Source: Heliocidaris erythrogramma
Lineage: Eukaryota > Echinodermata > Echinoidea > Camarodonta > Echinometridae
Length of the DNA stretch: 64,000 bases
Direction of reading: 5' to 3'
Assembly: GCA_025617745.1 (NCBI GenBank)
Contig: CM046863.1
Coordinates: forward strand, 56,929,829-56,993,828
Numbering within the stretch: the first letter of the stretch is position 1; the number at the start of each line of letters is the position of its first letter. Position numbers and translations under genes: made by a program. Shown piece by piece: positions 9,790 to 22,012 of this stretch. The notes beneath the pieces were generated by a model. The model was not told where the DNA came from. It ran no database searches and saw only the letters and a program-made list of their open reading frames with translations.

Positions 9790-9985
9790 TATGAATAGCG
9801 GTCCTTATGAATAGTTATGAATGGTGGTCCTTTTGAACGGAAGTCCTTAGAAATAGCGAGGTAATTTGTCTATGGTTTGTCCGCTTATTAGAAGGACCGC
9901 TATTCATTTAGCGTTATGGATAGCGGTCCTTATGAATAAGTGGTCCTTATGAATAGCGCTCCTTAGGACTAGCGAAGTTATCCCG
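9790..9985. repeat. ATAGCGGTCCTTATGAA repeat cluster
   Basis: Five or more copies of TAGCGGTCCTTATGAATAG, some inverted (GGACCGCTATTCAT), within 200 bp. The cluster reappears at 10900-10980 as part of the higher-order unit. Confidence 0.75.
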
Positions 9986-10206
9986 TAACTCATGCATCAA
10001 GAATCTTTTCTTGTTTGATGAATTTCATTTTATGTTGTATTCAGTGTTCTATTTCATGGAATTCAAAAAGTTCTTAACCCGAGGACTTCTGAACTTTCTA
10101 ACTCCCATAGGCTTAACACAGAAGATCATTTATGCTCAAAGTAGTTGAACCAACTTTTGATCTCTTGGTACTCAAAAAACTGAAAAACTGTGTAATTTTC
10201 GACACA

Positions 10207-10400
10207 TGTCCACTACTACTACTACTACTACTACTACTATAACAGCAACAACAACTTCTACTAGAACTAATTCTACTACTACTTCTGCGGCTTCTACTTC
10301 TTCTACTACCACTTCTACTAGCTCCTACTACTTCTTCTACTACTTTTACTACTACTTTTACTACTACTACTACTACTAATACGACGACGACGATGACTAG
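10207..10400. repeat. (CTA)n tract 1
   Basis: Imperfect CTA/TTC trinucleotide repeat, ending in a CGACGACGACG segment. Confidence 0.9.
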
Positions 10401-10784
10401 GACTACTAAACATAATACTCAAACTCATATTTGTAACCAAGGTGATTTACGCTCAAGGTAGTTCAACCAACTTTTCATCTCTTAGGTACTCTCTATGAAA
10501 AACTGCGTATCCATCGACACAGTGATATTATTAGATGGCTTGTTCCTCTTCTGGTAGAAACCAAAGATAGCATATTTCATGTTAAAGTGACCGTGAATTG
10601 TCTTTTATCGATCCGCGTTAACCGTTAACTTTGATGACGTGCTTTAATAAGCAAATGTGTATTTGACGTTGGGAAGGAAATACAGCATGGATTAAACATG
10701 CCATGTATTTCTGACTATTCAACTTCTATAACAACAATACTACTACGACAACCACCCACCACCTTAGACTTATAGTGCTACGAG

Positions 10785-10885
10785 TAGTACTTCTACTATT
10801 AATATTACTGTTACTACTACTACTACTTCTACTACTACTACAATTACTACTACTACTACTACTACTACAGCAACAACAACTTTTG
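10785..10885. repeat. (CTA)n tract 2
   Basis: CTA trinucleotide tract, followed directly by the GTCTATGG landmark that starts the next unit. Confidence 0.9.
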
Positions 10886-11459
10886 TCTATGGTTTGTCCG
10901 CTTATTAGAAGGACCGCTATTCATTTAACGTTATGGATAGCGGTCCTTATGAATAGCGCTCCTTAGGACTAGCGAGGTTATCCCGCAATTCATGCACGAA
11001 GAATCTTTTCTTGTTTGATGAATTTCATTTTATGTTGTATTGAGTGTTCTATTTCATGGAATTCAAAAAGTTCTTAACCCAAGGACTTCTGAACTTTCTA
11101 ACTCCCATAGGCTTAACACAGAAGATTATTTACACTCAAAGTAGTTGAACCAACTTTTGATCTTTTGGTACTCTATATGAAAAACTGTGTAATTTTCGAC
11201 ACATGTCATTAGATGGTTTGTTCCTCTTCTGGTAGAAACCCAACAAATTTAACATATTTCATGACGAAGTAACCGTGAATGGTCTTTTATCCGCGTTAAC
11301 CTTTAACCTTGATGACACGGTTTAATCACTAAACATGTATTTGAGGTTGGGAAGGAACTGCATTATGGATTATAAAACATGCCATGTATTCCCGACTATT
11401 CAACTTCTATATAACAGCAATACTACTACAGCAACAACCACCCACCATCTTAGATTTAT

Positions 11460-11630
11460 GATGCTACTAGTAGTACTTCTACTATCAATATTACTACTAC
11501 TACTACTACTTCTACTGCTGCTACTACTACTACTACTACTACTACTACTCCTTACTTCTACTAATAATATTACTGTTACTAGTAATGCTATTGCTACTAA
11601 AACTTCTAACACTACTACTGCTACTATAAT
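11460..11630. repeat. (CTA)n tract 3
   Basis: CTA trinucleotide tract with GTTACTAGTAATG interruptions. Confidence 0.9.
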
Positions 11631-11949
11631 AGAACCCAAAATTATTCATGTTCAAAATAATTTAACCAGCTGTTGATCTTTCAGTACCCTCTATGAAAAA
11701 AAGAACTTTTCGACACAGTGAAATCACTGGATGGTTTGTTCCATTTCTGGTGAAAAGAAAAAAAAAACCTTTAGAAGATTGGAAGTTTCTAGTGATCAAC
11801 TGTAATATTATTTTCATGCCTTATAACATTTTACATATATTACGTGTAATGATGTGTAAATGTATATGGTTGGTGTGAGCATTGGAATGAATAAAAAAAG
11901 AGGAAAAAAATAATGAAATTTTATGTACATGTTCTTTACTTCACAATAA

Positions 11950-12160
11950 CAAGTGCTACTGCTGCTGCTGCTACCACTACTATTATCACTACTACTACTA
12001 CTACTACTACTGCTACTACTACTACTACTACTACTACTATAACAGCAACAACAACTAATTTTACTACTACTACTTCTACTGCTTCTGCTTCTTCTACTAC
12101 CACTTCTACTCCTACTACTTCTTCTACTTTTTACTACTACGATGACGACGATGACTAGGA
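11950..12160. repeat. (CTA)n tract 4
   Basis: CTA/CTT trinucleotide tract ending in GATGACGACGATGACTAGG, as in tract 1. Confidence 0.9.
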
Positions 12161-12507
12161 CTACTAAAGATAATACCAAACTCATCAAAGCTCAATGAAT
12201 AACCATATTCAGAATTACCACTGATCCTATATTTTTTGTAACCAAGGTCATTTACGCTCAAGGTAATTCAATAAACTTTTGATCTCTTTCTACTCTCTAT
12301 GAAAAACTGCGTATCTTTCAACACAGTGATATCATTAGATGGCTTGTTCCTCTTCTGGTAGAAACCCAACAAAAGATAGCATATTTCATGTTAAAGTGAC
12401 CGTGAATTGTCTTTTATCGATCCGCGTTAAGCGTTAACGCTGATGACGTAAATGTGTATTTGACGTTGGGAAGAAAATACAGCATGGATTAAACATGCCA
12501 TGTATTT

Positions 12508-12541
12508 CCGCTACTACTACTGCTACTGCTACTACTGCTGG

Positions 12542-12586
<45 letters not shown>

Positions 12587-12715
12587 AACTTCTACTGAAA
12601 CCAATTCTACTACTACTACTACTACTACTTCAATACTACTTCTACTACTTCTTCTACTACTGCTGTATCTTCTTCTTCTTCTACTACTACTACTACTACT
12701 AATACTGCTGCTACC
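12508..12715. repeat. (CTA)n tract 5
   Basis: Long CTA tract, partly pure, with TTC/CTT interruptions. Confidence 0.9.
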
Positions 12716-12917
12716 CTTATGAAATAAACACAGTGTTACCACAGAATGAAACACACTATGGTACATAGTGTTCATACCAAGTGTTCATACCACACCGTGA
12801 AATTTTGTGATTTTGGGACGTGTGGTAAATATATGCCATGTATTTCCGACAATTCAACTTCTATATAACAGCAATACTACTACGACAACAACCACCACCT
12901 TAGACTTATACTGCTAC

Positions 12918-12947
12918 TAGTAGTACTTCTACTATTGATATTACTGT

Positions 12948-12982
<35 letters not shown>

Positions 12983-13075
12983 TTACTGCTACTACTACAG
13001 CTGCTACTACTACAGCTACTACTACTACTGCTGGTACTACTACTACTACTACTACAACTTTTATTGAAACCAATT

Positions 13076-13114
<39 letters not shown>

Positions 13115-13255
13115 TACTACTTCTACTACTGCTGTATCTTCTTCTTCTACTACTACTACTACTACTACTAGTAGTACTGATGCTATATACTACTGCTGCT
13201 ACTACTAGGACTACCTTTACTACTACGACGACGACGATAACGAGCACTACTAAAG
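12918..13255. repeat. (CTA)n tract 6
   Basis: The longest of the six CTA tracts, ending in CGACGACGACGATAACGAG and ACTACTAAAGATAATACCAA, the same ending as tract 4. Confidence 0.9.
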
Positions 13256-13330
13256 ATAATACCAAACTCATGAAAGGTCAAAGAATAACCATATTAAGAA
13301 TATTAAGATGGGCAATTTGTTTAATATTTA

Positions 13331-13646
13331 TATTAACATAAACCACGAATAATCGCCTTCTTCTTCTTTTGTTTTAGAACTCTTCACGAGATACCAGACT
13401 GAAATCATTCAAAATCATACATTCAATGCCACATTAATATTTTGATGTCCAAATTTTACATTCTATTATGCAAATGAGTATCCATCATTCAGAAATTAAA
13501 AATTACTTTGTTTTCACCTTAGAATTATTTGCATACAAATATCCGATTTAAACAAATCAAGTATTCCACCCAGTGCTTTCCAACGCCCATATACCTACGC
13601 ATATCAACAACCACGATGTCAATTTACTACCTATACATTGGTGAGA
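13331..13646. other. No feature recognised
   Basis: AT-rich sequence between the CTA array and the purine/pyrimidine block. Confidence 0.5.
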
Positions 13647-14095
13647 AGGAAGATAGATGAACGGAGAAGGAGGGACAGAGAGAAGGGAGGGAGGCTGGAG
13701 GTTGAGAGAGAAAAAAAAAGGTGAAACGATGAGAGAGAAGAAAAAGAGTGAAGAGAATTACAATATCTCACTCAATCACCCCCCCCCCCCCTCTCTCTCT
13801 CTTCTTCTTCTTTCTCTAGTCTCTCTCTCTCTCTCTCCCTCTATCTCTATTTCTTCTTTCTCTCCATTTTCACTCTTTTTGTCTTTCTCTCTCTCTCTCC
13901 ATTCTCGCTCTTTTTTTTTCCTTTCTCCTCCCCTCTCTCTCTCTCTTCTTCTTCTCCCTCTCTCTCCTCTATCCTTCTCTTTCTCTCTCCCCCTCTCTCA
14001 TCTATCTCTCCCTTTTCCCCTCCTCACTCTCCTTCCTTAATCTCTGTTTCTCTCCCTTCTCTCTCTCTCTCCTCTGTTTTACCCGGTTTTCCTTC
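13647..14095. repeat. Purine block followed by poly-C and long CT-rich block
   Basis: About 13650-13755 is almost all purine (GAGAGA, GGGAGG), then a poly-C run at about 13780-13790, then 300 bp of CT-rich sequence. The switch from R-rich to Y-rich on one strand permits hairpin or triplex structure. The CT block and the following TTCTTAAAGTCACC match the block at 33285-33410. Confidence 0.85.
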
Positions 14096-14251
14096 TCTTC
14101 TTAAAGTCACCTAACATTATGTCACATCATGTTTCAACCTTTACAAAGTTTATATTTATTTACAAACCATACAACTTTTAAAATATGATGCTAGCATTGT
14201 TTACTTTAAAAATACATGCCAAACAACTTACACTAACGCTACTAATATAAT

Positions 14252-15602
14252 AGTAGACCAGCCAAACATCCAAAAACGCTCTAGAAAAAGATTCGACGGC
14301 ATTTTTGGGTAATGCTCGGCATCCATGCTTAAAGTCTTGCAAAAATACTGACGAATAACGTACGGGCGGATGCCACGCGCATTTTTGCCTAAAAATGCCA
14401 TTTTTGGCTCAAAAATTGAAAGAATGTCAAAAATCACAATTTTTAATTTTTTGACCTAATATGTAATAACTGATTAAGACTTTTCAAGTGATATCAGATT
14501 TATTTGGAGTTTCAAGTTATAAACCCTATTAATATACAATTGAAAACTGGATATTACACACACATGTATGGCGTAATGAAACATAAAACTTTGATTTACT
14601 CAAAATAAAAGGTTGTGAAAACTACCAATATTTCAAAGTTTTTTACCCAACGTAAATTTGTCATTTTAAACACTTTTTCTTGATTAAACATATCATGTAT
14701 ATTGTCATGTCACACACAGAAAAGAAATTATCCGATAAGGTGATAGATAACTCATTTTATGTTATCCCAAATGGAACGATGTGTTTTTACTGGATGCGCA
14801 TTTTGACTGGAAAACACTATTTGAAGGTACATCTAGAGTGTATATGTACATAAGGCAATTATCCAATGTTTATCAGTATAGTCTATGGGCTAAAAACTGA
14901 AATGTCTCCACCCCCTTAGAAATAATCTTAATTTTTTTTTTTACTGTTAGATGGGACCATTAACTATCAGAATATGCTTCTTTGCCCTAAAATAAGAGGT
15001 GGGCGTGGCCGCAAGGGCTATTACCATGGCAACGGATCAAAAACAGTAGAATTTTAGAAAATGTCATGTATTCGTGATTAAGAAAGGACAAAAACACATT
15101 GTAACATTTTAAAATAATGTATCAAAAGTTTCTCACTTGATAAAAACTCAAATAAGAGTTACAAAAGGTGTCCATCGTGTTTGAAAATGGCTGTTTCCAT
15201 GGAAACAGTAAGAACAAAACTGATATTTGAGCAAAATCCCTTGATGCTACCTTAAAAAGAGGTAAGTATTGATATTGACCATTATTATTTTCTCTTTTAC
15301 AGGACACTCACTTATAACTTATTATAGTAAATGGGTGATATATGTGACTACTACATGTGTAGGACGTTACCATGGTAACAAATATATTATTGTGTTGTAT
15401 TTCTAACAAAATACTATGGTTGTTTTCAACATGAAATAATGGTAAACATCTAATAACTTTTGCCGTCTGTTTGATTATATTAAAATTTTTAGTTAATTGG
15501 AGTAGAGCTAAATTTGATTTATAAAAACTGTTGCCATGGAAGCAGAATGTTATTGACGATGAAATCTTTCAAAGAAAGAAATGTGACCTACCAATACAAA
15601 AT
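14252..15602 (+). repeat. Left terminal inverted repeat of the 9.4-kb element
   Basis: Reverse complement of 22276-23644. Shared landmarks include GACGGCATTTTTGGGTAATG, CTAAAAATGCCATTTTTGG, GTTTTTACTGGATGCGCATT and CCGCAAGGGCTATTACCATG. Contains several CCATGG(C/A)AAC(A/G) motifs (15024, 15198, 15370, 15535). No ORF of note. Confidence 0.88.
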
Positions 15603-15676
15603 AAACTGAATTTGAACAATATCAAATGAATCTTATATTATTTTTCACCGTAGCTATCAGAATCAGCTTATTTGTA

Positions 15677-16244
15677 TTAAAGACCAAGTCCACCCAAATA
15701 ATGAGTTGAGTGGAATCAGTAGAGTTAAATTAAATAAACGAAACAGTAAACAAATATCAAAATCGGATAAAAATAAGAAATTGAGGGCATTTTGAAGTTT
15801 TGCATTGTTTTGTAAAATAGTGATATGCATAACATGGGCTGTATGCAAATTAGTGATCCGATGATGTCATGAGCTCACTTTTCCTTGTGTATTTTATTAT
15901 ATGAAATTTCAAATATTTCATTTATTTCATAGATGTCTATAAAGATTCTCTTCATTGTATCACAATAAGTTATAATAATGATGATCGTACACATTCTACG
16001 AGGAGTCAAACTTTGTTTTACATTCTTGGAGAAGAAAACTGAAATATTTGAAATTTCATATAATAAAATACAAAAGGAAAAGTGAGCTTATGACATTATC
16101 GGCTCAATTTGAATATAGCCCATGTTATGCATATCATTGTTTCATGAAACAATGCAAAACATTAACATTAATATTTTAACTTTTTTTTGTTTAATTTTAT
16201 TTCATTGATTTAACTCAACTTTTGGGGGTGAACTTGGCCTTTAA
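15677..16244. mobile_element. TTAA-flanked foldback MITE, 568 bp
   Basis: Starts TTAAAGACCAAGTCCACCC and ends GGTGAACTTGGCCTTTAA, with TTAA target duplications (15677-15680, 16241-16244), the piggyBac-type target. The two halves are inverted copies: GAAATTTCAAATATTTCA near 15903 and TGAAATATTTGAAATTTCA near 16040, and GATATGCATAACATGGGC / GCCCATGTTATGCATATCA. A perfect palindrome ATTGTTTCATGAAACAAT lies at about 16136-16153. I recognise the end sequence as belonging to a family widespread in sea urchins and other marine deuterostomes. Confidence 0.88.
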
Positions 16245-19065
16245 AGTTGGTTGCGGATGTGTTCCTCATGGACGTTGTCATGGTCAATAATGAGTTACAC
16301 ATCACGAAACTAATGGAATTTGAAGATTATCACACATTCCTAATTGAACAACATGCAAGCAAATGCCCATTCTTAATATATATATTCTGAGCATTCAATT
16401 CTTTCTAGATATCAGAAAGAAGTGTTTTGACTAAACAGTGTCAAAATTGTTGCTCGCTCACAAACTTCAAAAACTGTAAAGCTGATTTTGAGATATACAG
16501 AATATTAGCACCCACCCCGTCAAAATTACGTCTGCATGGCTTCCATCATTTGGTCGACCACTCAGAAGTCGGTCTCGCCAAGGTATACTGATAATGTATC
16601 AAAATCATATTGAATATGTAAGAAAACTTGCCTGCATACACGTTGTAGGATGGATGGGCCGGTCACATAGCAGTTCCCTATAACCGAATTGCACTCCCAA
16701 ATCTGCCCCTAGCAGTGTCCAACTATTTTATTGTAGTGCAAATCAGTGAAGTCTGATCGGGCCTACTGTCAGAGACACAGAACTTATGGATGATAAAACC
16801 CCTCTCTTCTAACATGATATGTATGCAGTTTGATGCTAATGTGAAGCTTATTATCAGAGCAACAAAATACTATCGAAGTACACTAATACATCAAGTTCAA
16901 AAAATAAATGAATAAATAATAAATTAAAATCTACAAATGAAATGATTATACGCATTAGGCGAAATTATTCAAGGATTAATCATCAACATTATAACTTGTA
17001 ATTATTTAAATAATGCTGAATCATATTTACTCCAAAATCGTAGGTTACAATTTGTGATATTGCATACTAAATCAATGGTTGAAAAATTATTTGATATCTC
17101 GTTTTTCTTTTAATTTGTCGTGCAAAAGCCAAACTTTAGTTTATTTTTATAATATAAGTTATCGTTAACTATAACTGGAAAAAATGATATATGTTATATG
17201 AACATTATAACATTAATACAAATCATTATGGTTCATTATAAATTCACTGTGCGGTCCACATAGGATTTTCCTTTAAAAAAAATATAAAGTCATGTGAATG
17301 CAATGGGTTAATCTCCAGGAGGTGGAACATCATATCAGAAAGTGAGAGAAATAAACAACAATATTCAGTGATGATGTGTCCTGTATCCATACAGAGATAA
17401 TGGAATTATATTTTGGGAAGAGCAAACTTAAGTATTAAGAGGGTTCTGTGAAGACAATACTCTATATGATATTGTGTATTGTATGATGTAAACACAGTAA
17501 AACAACCGGGACTCCAGTGGAGTAATGTACATTTATTCTAATATGCAAGTCAATGAATGTGCAAATCTGTGCAAATAAAAATTACCACACAGTCAGCACA
17601 TTTAATCTTTGATGGGATATGATTTTATATTTTCATAATGGATGATTTTTATCTTATAATAGATCGTATATATTACAAAATAAATCCTTAGTTGTATACA
17701 TGGAATTTAATTTAAGGTCATTTCTTATAAATTTCCTTGGGAACAGGGGTGTGGATCTGTGTTCATGATTGGGGGATGACCAGGGACTTTTTCAAATATC
17801 TGTCTATAAAACTTGCATTTTAGAGCATCCCGAAATGGCTTTCTGTATGATTAAATGTTGTTAAATAATGAATTTGAATAATTATTAGTTTTAAGTTAAT
17901 GTATCGTAATTCTCACATCCAAAAATATTGGGGGGATTATACAGGCCATCCCCCACCTCAAATTTCAGGGGGAATATATAACCCCCAGCCCAAACTCCCC
18001 CCCCCCCCCCCCCCACCCGCCTGGGATCGACACCCATATTTAGAAATCTCGATACCACTTAGCTATCTCTTCCCTTTACATGAAAATCCCTGAAAATTGT
18101 TCTATGTTGTACATCTGACAGTCGGAGACATGCAAAAGTGGTACGTTCTGGGCGTGAACAGTTTCTCATCTTAAAGATATCCCCAAAGTACCCCTTTTAG
18201 TTAGGAAAAATGAACCCTTTTACTTCAGAGAAGTGTCACCTTTTCTTTCTAACCGATGCCAGTTCCACATTATTATCAAAGTCTCCCTTACCACCTATGA
18301 TCAAAGGCACACTTAACTGGGATTATTACCCTATTCAAATCAAACAGGTGCTACATTTACTCTTGCAAGTATCCCTTCCCCCCAATAGTTTCTTTATAAT
18401 GTGTGTTTATTCAGGAGAATTGTTCTGTTACAGTACATCACAGCACTGCAGAATAACTAATATAGTAAACAAATCAAGAAGGTAGTAGCTATATAAATTG
18501 ATCTAATTATTAATAAATGTTCCCTTTTCACCCCTAAAAATGTCCCTTTTGTAAATATATGTTCCTTTTTGATAAAACCCCTATTCAGATCGGATACGTG
18601 CCCCTTTTCCTTCGATAAGTGCTTCTTTTCCTTTGCAACAACATTTTTTTTTCATTCTCATAAGCTGATAAGTACCCCTTCATCTATTATTCCCCTATTA
18701 ATTCTGAGAGTTACCTGTTTTACTTAGACAAGTAACCCTATTCATTTTTTTTTCAATAAAGTGATCCTTTCTTTCTCATAGGTGCTCCTTTTCATCTCTG
18801 TTGAGTGCCATATTTATCCTCAATATTATTGCCCCTTTCATTCTGATACATGGCGTTTTCCTTCCATTAAGTGCCCTTTTGACCACCCTTAAATAGAATC
18901 ATTTATTTTATAAAATATCTTATCCTTTTAATAAGTGCACTAGTTATCCGGGGTAGTTTTCCAGGGGGTAGTTGTTTTAGAATCGGTCATAAGGCATTTT
19001 ATGTCGTCAGAACTTAAAACTTCCGTTAAAAAAAAACAACATAAAAACTATGTAAACATTCCCTT
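16245..19065. other. Interior of 9.4-kb element, no gene found
   Basis: AT-rich. A poly-C run at about 17998-18014. From 18180 to 18900 there are loosely spaced repeats of a CCCCTTTT(C/A) / AAGTGCCCCTTTT motif about every 30-40 bp, a very degenerate tandem array. No coding potential recognised. Confidence 0.5.
18180..18900. repeat. Degenerate CCCTTTT-type tandem repeat
   Basis: Copies such as AAAGTACCCCTTTT, AAGTGTCACCTTTT, AATGTTCCCTTTT, AAATGTCCCTTTTG, ACGTGCCCCTTTTCC, AAGTGCTTCTTTTCC, AAGTACCCCTTC and AAGTGCCCTTTT recur at 25-45 bp spacing. Strongly diverged, so old. Confidence 0.6.
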
Positions 19066-19069
19066 GTAA

Positions 19070-19515
19070 ATAATATCAACTTTGCCTTACTGAATACGAT
19101 TGTGCCCGCCCCGCTTCGGAGAAAGAAGATCCCGTTTATGCTATACATCATTATCAAAAGACAAGTGTCAACAAAGTTTGATCGGTCGCTACGCTCGCTC
19201 GCCTAATCAAAATTAACATTCCCTTAAATACGATTGTGCCCCCCCCCCCACTTCGTAGAAAGAGGATCCCGTTTATGCTATACATTATTATCAAAAGACA
19301 AGTGTCAACAAAGTTTGATCGGTCGCTACGCTCGCTCGCCTAATCAAAATTAACATTCCCTTCAATACGATTGTGCCCGCCCGCCCCGCCCCTTGCCAAG
19401 AAAATTCCGTTTATGCTGCCAATTTCTTTCAATGAGAGTTATTACTATTTTTTCCGCTCGTTCTCTACACTCGCTCGCCCAGTCAAAACTTAACATTCCC
19501 TTAAATATGATAATT
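19070..19515. repeat. Tandem repeat, 134-137 bp period, about 3 copies
   Basis: AATACGATTGTGCCC starts at 19093, 19227 and 19364. Units share ATCCCGTTTATGCTATACAT, AAAGACAAGTGTCAACAAAG and CGCTACGCTCGCTCGCC. The third copy is diverged. Each unit includes a variable C-rich stretch. Confidence 0.9.
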
Positions 19516-19665
19516 ATTAAAATCGAACATTAGGAAGGGGCTCGCTCGCGAATATGAAATTAACACCCATTTGATGTGGAACAAGTGACTGTAGGTGGTG
19601 CTTTAATTAGAAATTGGCAAGGAAAAAATATTATTCGAATTAGATTTATCAAAATTTTAGAGTTG

Positions 19666-19946
19666 TGGTGGGGTCGAGTGAATACGTCACCGGACTGTGG
19701 ATCTCATGGTGGATCTCATGGTTCGCGGTTCAAGTCCTGCCACGGCACGAATGTCCTTTGGCAAGACATTCATCTACATTCGCCATTCTCCATCCAGGAG
19801 TAGTAAATGGGTACATGGTAGGAATTTATTCCTTGACTGCTTTCAGCGCCTTATAGGGCACCTGGGCTAAAGCCAGGTTAATAATACTACTTCGGCGCTT
19901 AGAAACATATTCAGCGCAATATAAATGTTATGTATTATTATTCATC
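19666..19946 (+). mobile_element. tRNA-derived SINE, near full length
   Basis: A pol III B-box-like GGTTCAAGTCC is present (within TTCGCGGTTCAAGTCCTGCC, about 19720-19740), then the body GGTAGGAATTTATTCCTTGA, GCTTTCAGCGCCTTATA, GGGCTAAAGCCAGG, and a tail AATATAAATGTTATGTATTATTATT. TGGATCTCATGG is duplicated within the head. The A box is degraded. It shares its body with 2170-2345. Such SINEs depend on a partner LINE for movement. Confidence 0.82.
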
Positions 19947-20016
19947 ATTAAATGAAAATAGACTCACGGTTGATATAGGTTGAGAACAAATCATTCTATT
20001 ACTTGCTTCTGCACAT

Positions 20017-20145
20017 GCCCCCCCCCCCCCCCCAATAATAATGTTGTTCACAAACAAAGGTTTATCGGTTATCGGTGGCTCACAGACTTAGGTTCGTCGG
20101 TAAATTAGTGATCTCGTCACTCCCCCCCCCCCCCCCCCCCCCCCG
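20017..20145. repeat. Two poly-C runs
   Basis: C runs at about 20017-20033 and 20123-20144, separated by about 90 bp. Confidence 0.9.
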
Positions 20146-20258
20146 AACTCAGAAAGGCCTAGCGATGCCCACAGGTCTATCCAGTCTTTCATGATAACAT
20201 AATTGTACTTTGAACCCCATTAGGATGACTTTTTTCCCTCTTCATAAGAATCTGATGT

Positions 20259-20440
20259 CACCGGCGGATCCAGGATTTTTCAAAGTGGGGGGAGTCTCGA
20301 TGTGAAAGAGAGATACGCGAAAAAACGAAAGACAAATGAAAGGCCAAAATAGGGGGCCGAAGTCCTAGATGTCATTCAGGGATAAGTTTAAGAAGCTCCG
20401 CCAAAAAGCCCCCCCCCCCCCCCCCCCCAATCCACCACTG
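20259..20440. mobile_element. Short hAT-like MITE
   Basis: The left end CACCGGCGGATCCAGG and the right end (reverse strand) CAGTGGTGGATTGGGG form imperfect inverted repeats. TGTCA-containing flanks (GATGTCA / GGTGTCA) hint at a target duplication, but the exact boundary is unclear. A G-rich left half and poly-C right half pair with each other. CAGYGGYGGAT ends are seen in hAT-type elements; assignment is inference. Confidence 0.55.
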
Positions 20441-20449
20441 GGTGTCACA

Positions 20450-21054
20450 GCCCGCTATGCTCCATTGGAAATTAAAGGAATATACAGACCCTCACACTCA
20501 ACTGCACACTGTGATGTAAAGAGAGAAACAAATAGGATTATTTGAATCTTTCCCGAGATGGCTTCAAAATGTAGGGTATATAATGTGTAAAACTTATGTA
20601 TTCACTTCAACGTTTCCATTTATGCCTTTCCCTTTTCTGTTTTAAGTCGCTACCCTCTACATCAACACTAAATTTGTAATTATACCGTATTTAGTTGCCA
20701 GCTAACCTTAATGAATATTATCGATATATATACATGTATGTATGTATATGAATCTCTGTGCAACTTTCAAAAATAAATTTCACAAGTACTCTGACATTTT
20801 TTACGGTTCTTATTTTAGATGACAATCCACAAAGTTACGGGTCATGTTTTTTTTTTGTAATCCTGTAGTCTCATTAGTACATGGATGTTATCCACATTCC
20901 ACATTAGGCCTAACATTACATAATATACTCAATTTGTAAGTTTTGAAATATTCATAGCCGTTTATTATTGTTGTTTTTACTTATTTTATTACTTATATTT
21001 TTATTATGTAACTATATTTCTTTTATTTTCTTATAAAATTTATGCTATACCTTA
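20450..21054. other. No feature recognised
   Basis: AT-rich interior of the 9.4-kb element; no ORF or repeat of note. Confidence 0.45.
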
Positions 21055-21152
21055 TTGTTTATCCTGTTGGATCAGGAACATGATGCAAAACAGTGTTATA
21101 CTGATCACGCTTTTATCCTCTATGAATAAGTTCAAATAAATAAATAAATGGA
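21055..21152 (+). mobile_element. LINE-like 3' tail
   Basis: Sequence ending AATAAGTTCAAATAAATAAATAAATGG looks like a non-LTR retrotransposon 3' end with a short (AAAT)n tail. No reverse transcriptase is nearby, so the copy would be strongly 5'-truncated. Confidence 0.4.
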
Positions 21153-21164
21153 TGTGATTTTGAA

Positions 21165-22012
21165 ATGGTGAAGAATAGCTTATTGTCTATCTAGTGGTAC
21201 CTCAATAATGACATTTCTGCCATGGATGACTGAGCACCAGGGTTTTTAAAAAGAGTCAAACAATCAAAATCTCCTTGTTCCAAGTGTGGGCTGACGCTGA
21301 TGCAACAAATTTTGCTACTTTAGTCTAAAATAATTTTAAAAAAGTAAAATTCTCCTTTGTGCTTCAATGCTTCATTATTTAAAGTGATCTAAGCTCCATA
21401 TGACCTTGTTTCAATCCACATGACAATATTTAATTTATTTCAATATCCTTATAATTATCTTCTTGTCCCGTGAATAACACATGGACTGAAAGGTTTACTG
21501 ACCTAAATACTAAAAAGAAGAAAAGTAAGGATACGCGTTGAGAATTAACAATGTCCATTTTTAATGACTCGGCAAAAAGGCTTTCCTTAAAAGAAGGATG
21601 CAGATGAAGCCAACATTGTGTTATCAAATGGCAAAAAAATCTTAAACTTAGCTTGTAATGAGCCCTTTCTTGACTTTGAGTTCACTTTAAACCTTTTCTA
21701 TTAAATGCACAAAATCAATTGAAAATAACTCAGCAATTTATTGTTTTCCAACTGAAGTAACTAATACATGTACATAGTTGGTTTGACCCACACTCGCTAC
21801 TTCAGCCCAAACTTGGTACAAGAGGAGTTTGACAATACTGTTTGAAAAGCCTGCTGCTCAGTCATCCGTGGCAACAAAGTTATGAATAAGGTATCATTGC
21901 ACAGAATATAAGTTGTTCTTTACTATGAAATAAATTTCAAGTTCATAGAGGTTATAACTTTGTAATTAGAAGCTACTTAAGTTGGGTATACTTTTTTCTG
22001 ATACGCACTTTA
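21165..22012. repeat. Inverted pair related to the 5390-5675 MITE
   Basis: 21165-21330 (GATGACTGAGCACCAGGG, CTCCTTGTTCCAAGTGTGG) matches in reverse 21780-21905 (CCAAACTTGGTACAAGAGG, CTGCTGCTCAGTCATCCG). The right end continues to GATACGCACTTTATAT at about 22010, the terminal sequence of that MITE family. Loop of about 450 bp is unrecognised. Confidence 0.7.

Larger units (their letters stand above)
9785..13330. repeat. Higher-order array: spacer blocks alternating with (CTA)n tracts
   Basis: Landmarks recur in order. GTCTATGGTTTGTCCGCTTA lies at 9868 and 10885. TGTTCCTCTTCTGGTAGAAA lies at about 10541, 11218 and 12344, with a diverged copy at 11737. CATGCCATGTATTTC lies at about 10700, 11378, 12496 and 12834. 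AGTAGTACTTCTACTAT precedes the CTA tracts at about 10786, 11471 and 12920, and AGGACTACTAAA-type sequence ends three tracts near 10400, 12160 and 13250. Units are therefore about 500-1000 bp, each with unique spacer plus a trinucleotide tract. No gene is present; long runs of one residue in all frames come from the trinucleotide. Confidence 0.85.

Noticed and set aside
10775-13271. Leucine-, threonine-, serine- and valine-rich ORFs
   Set aside because: All come from reading (CTA)n tracts in different frames and strands.
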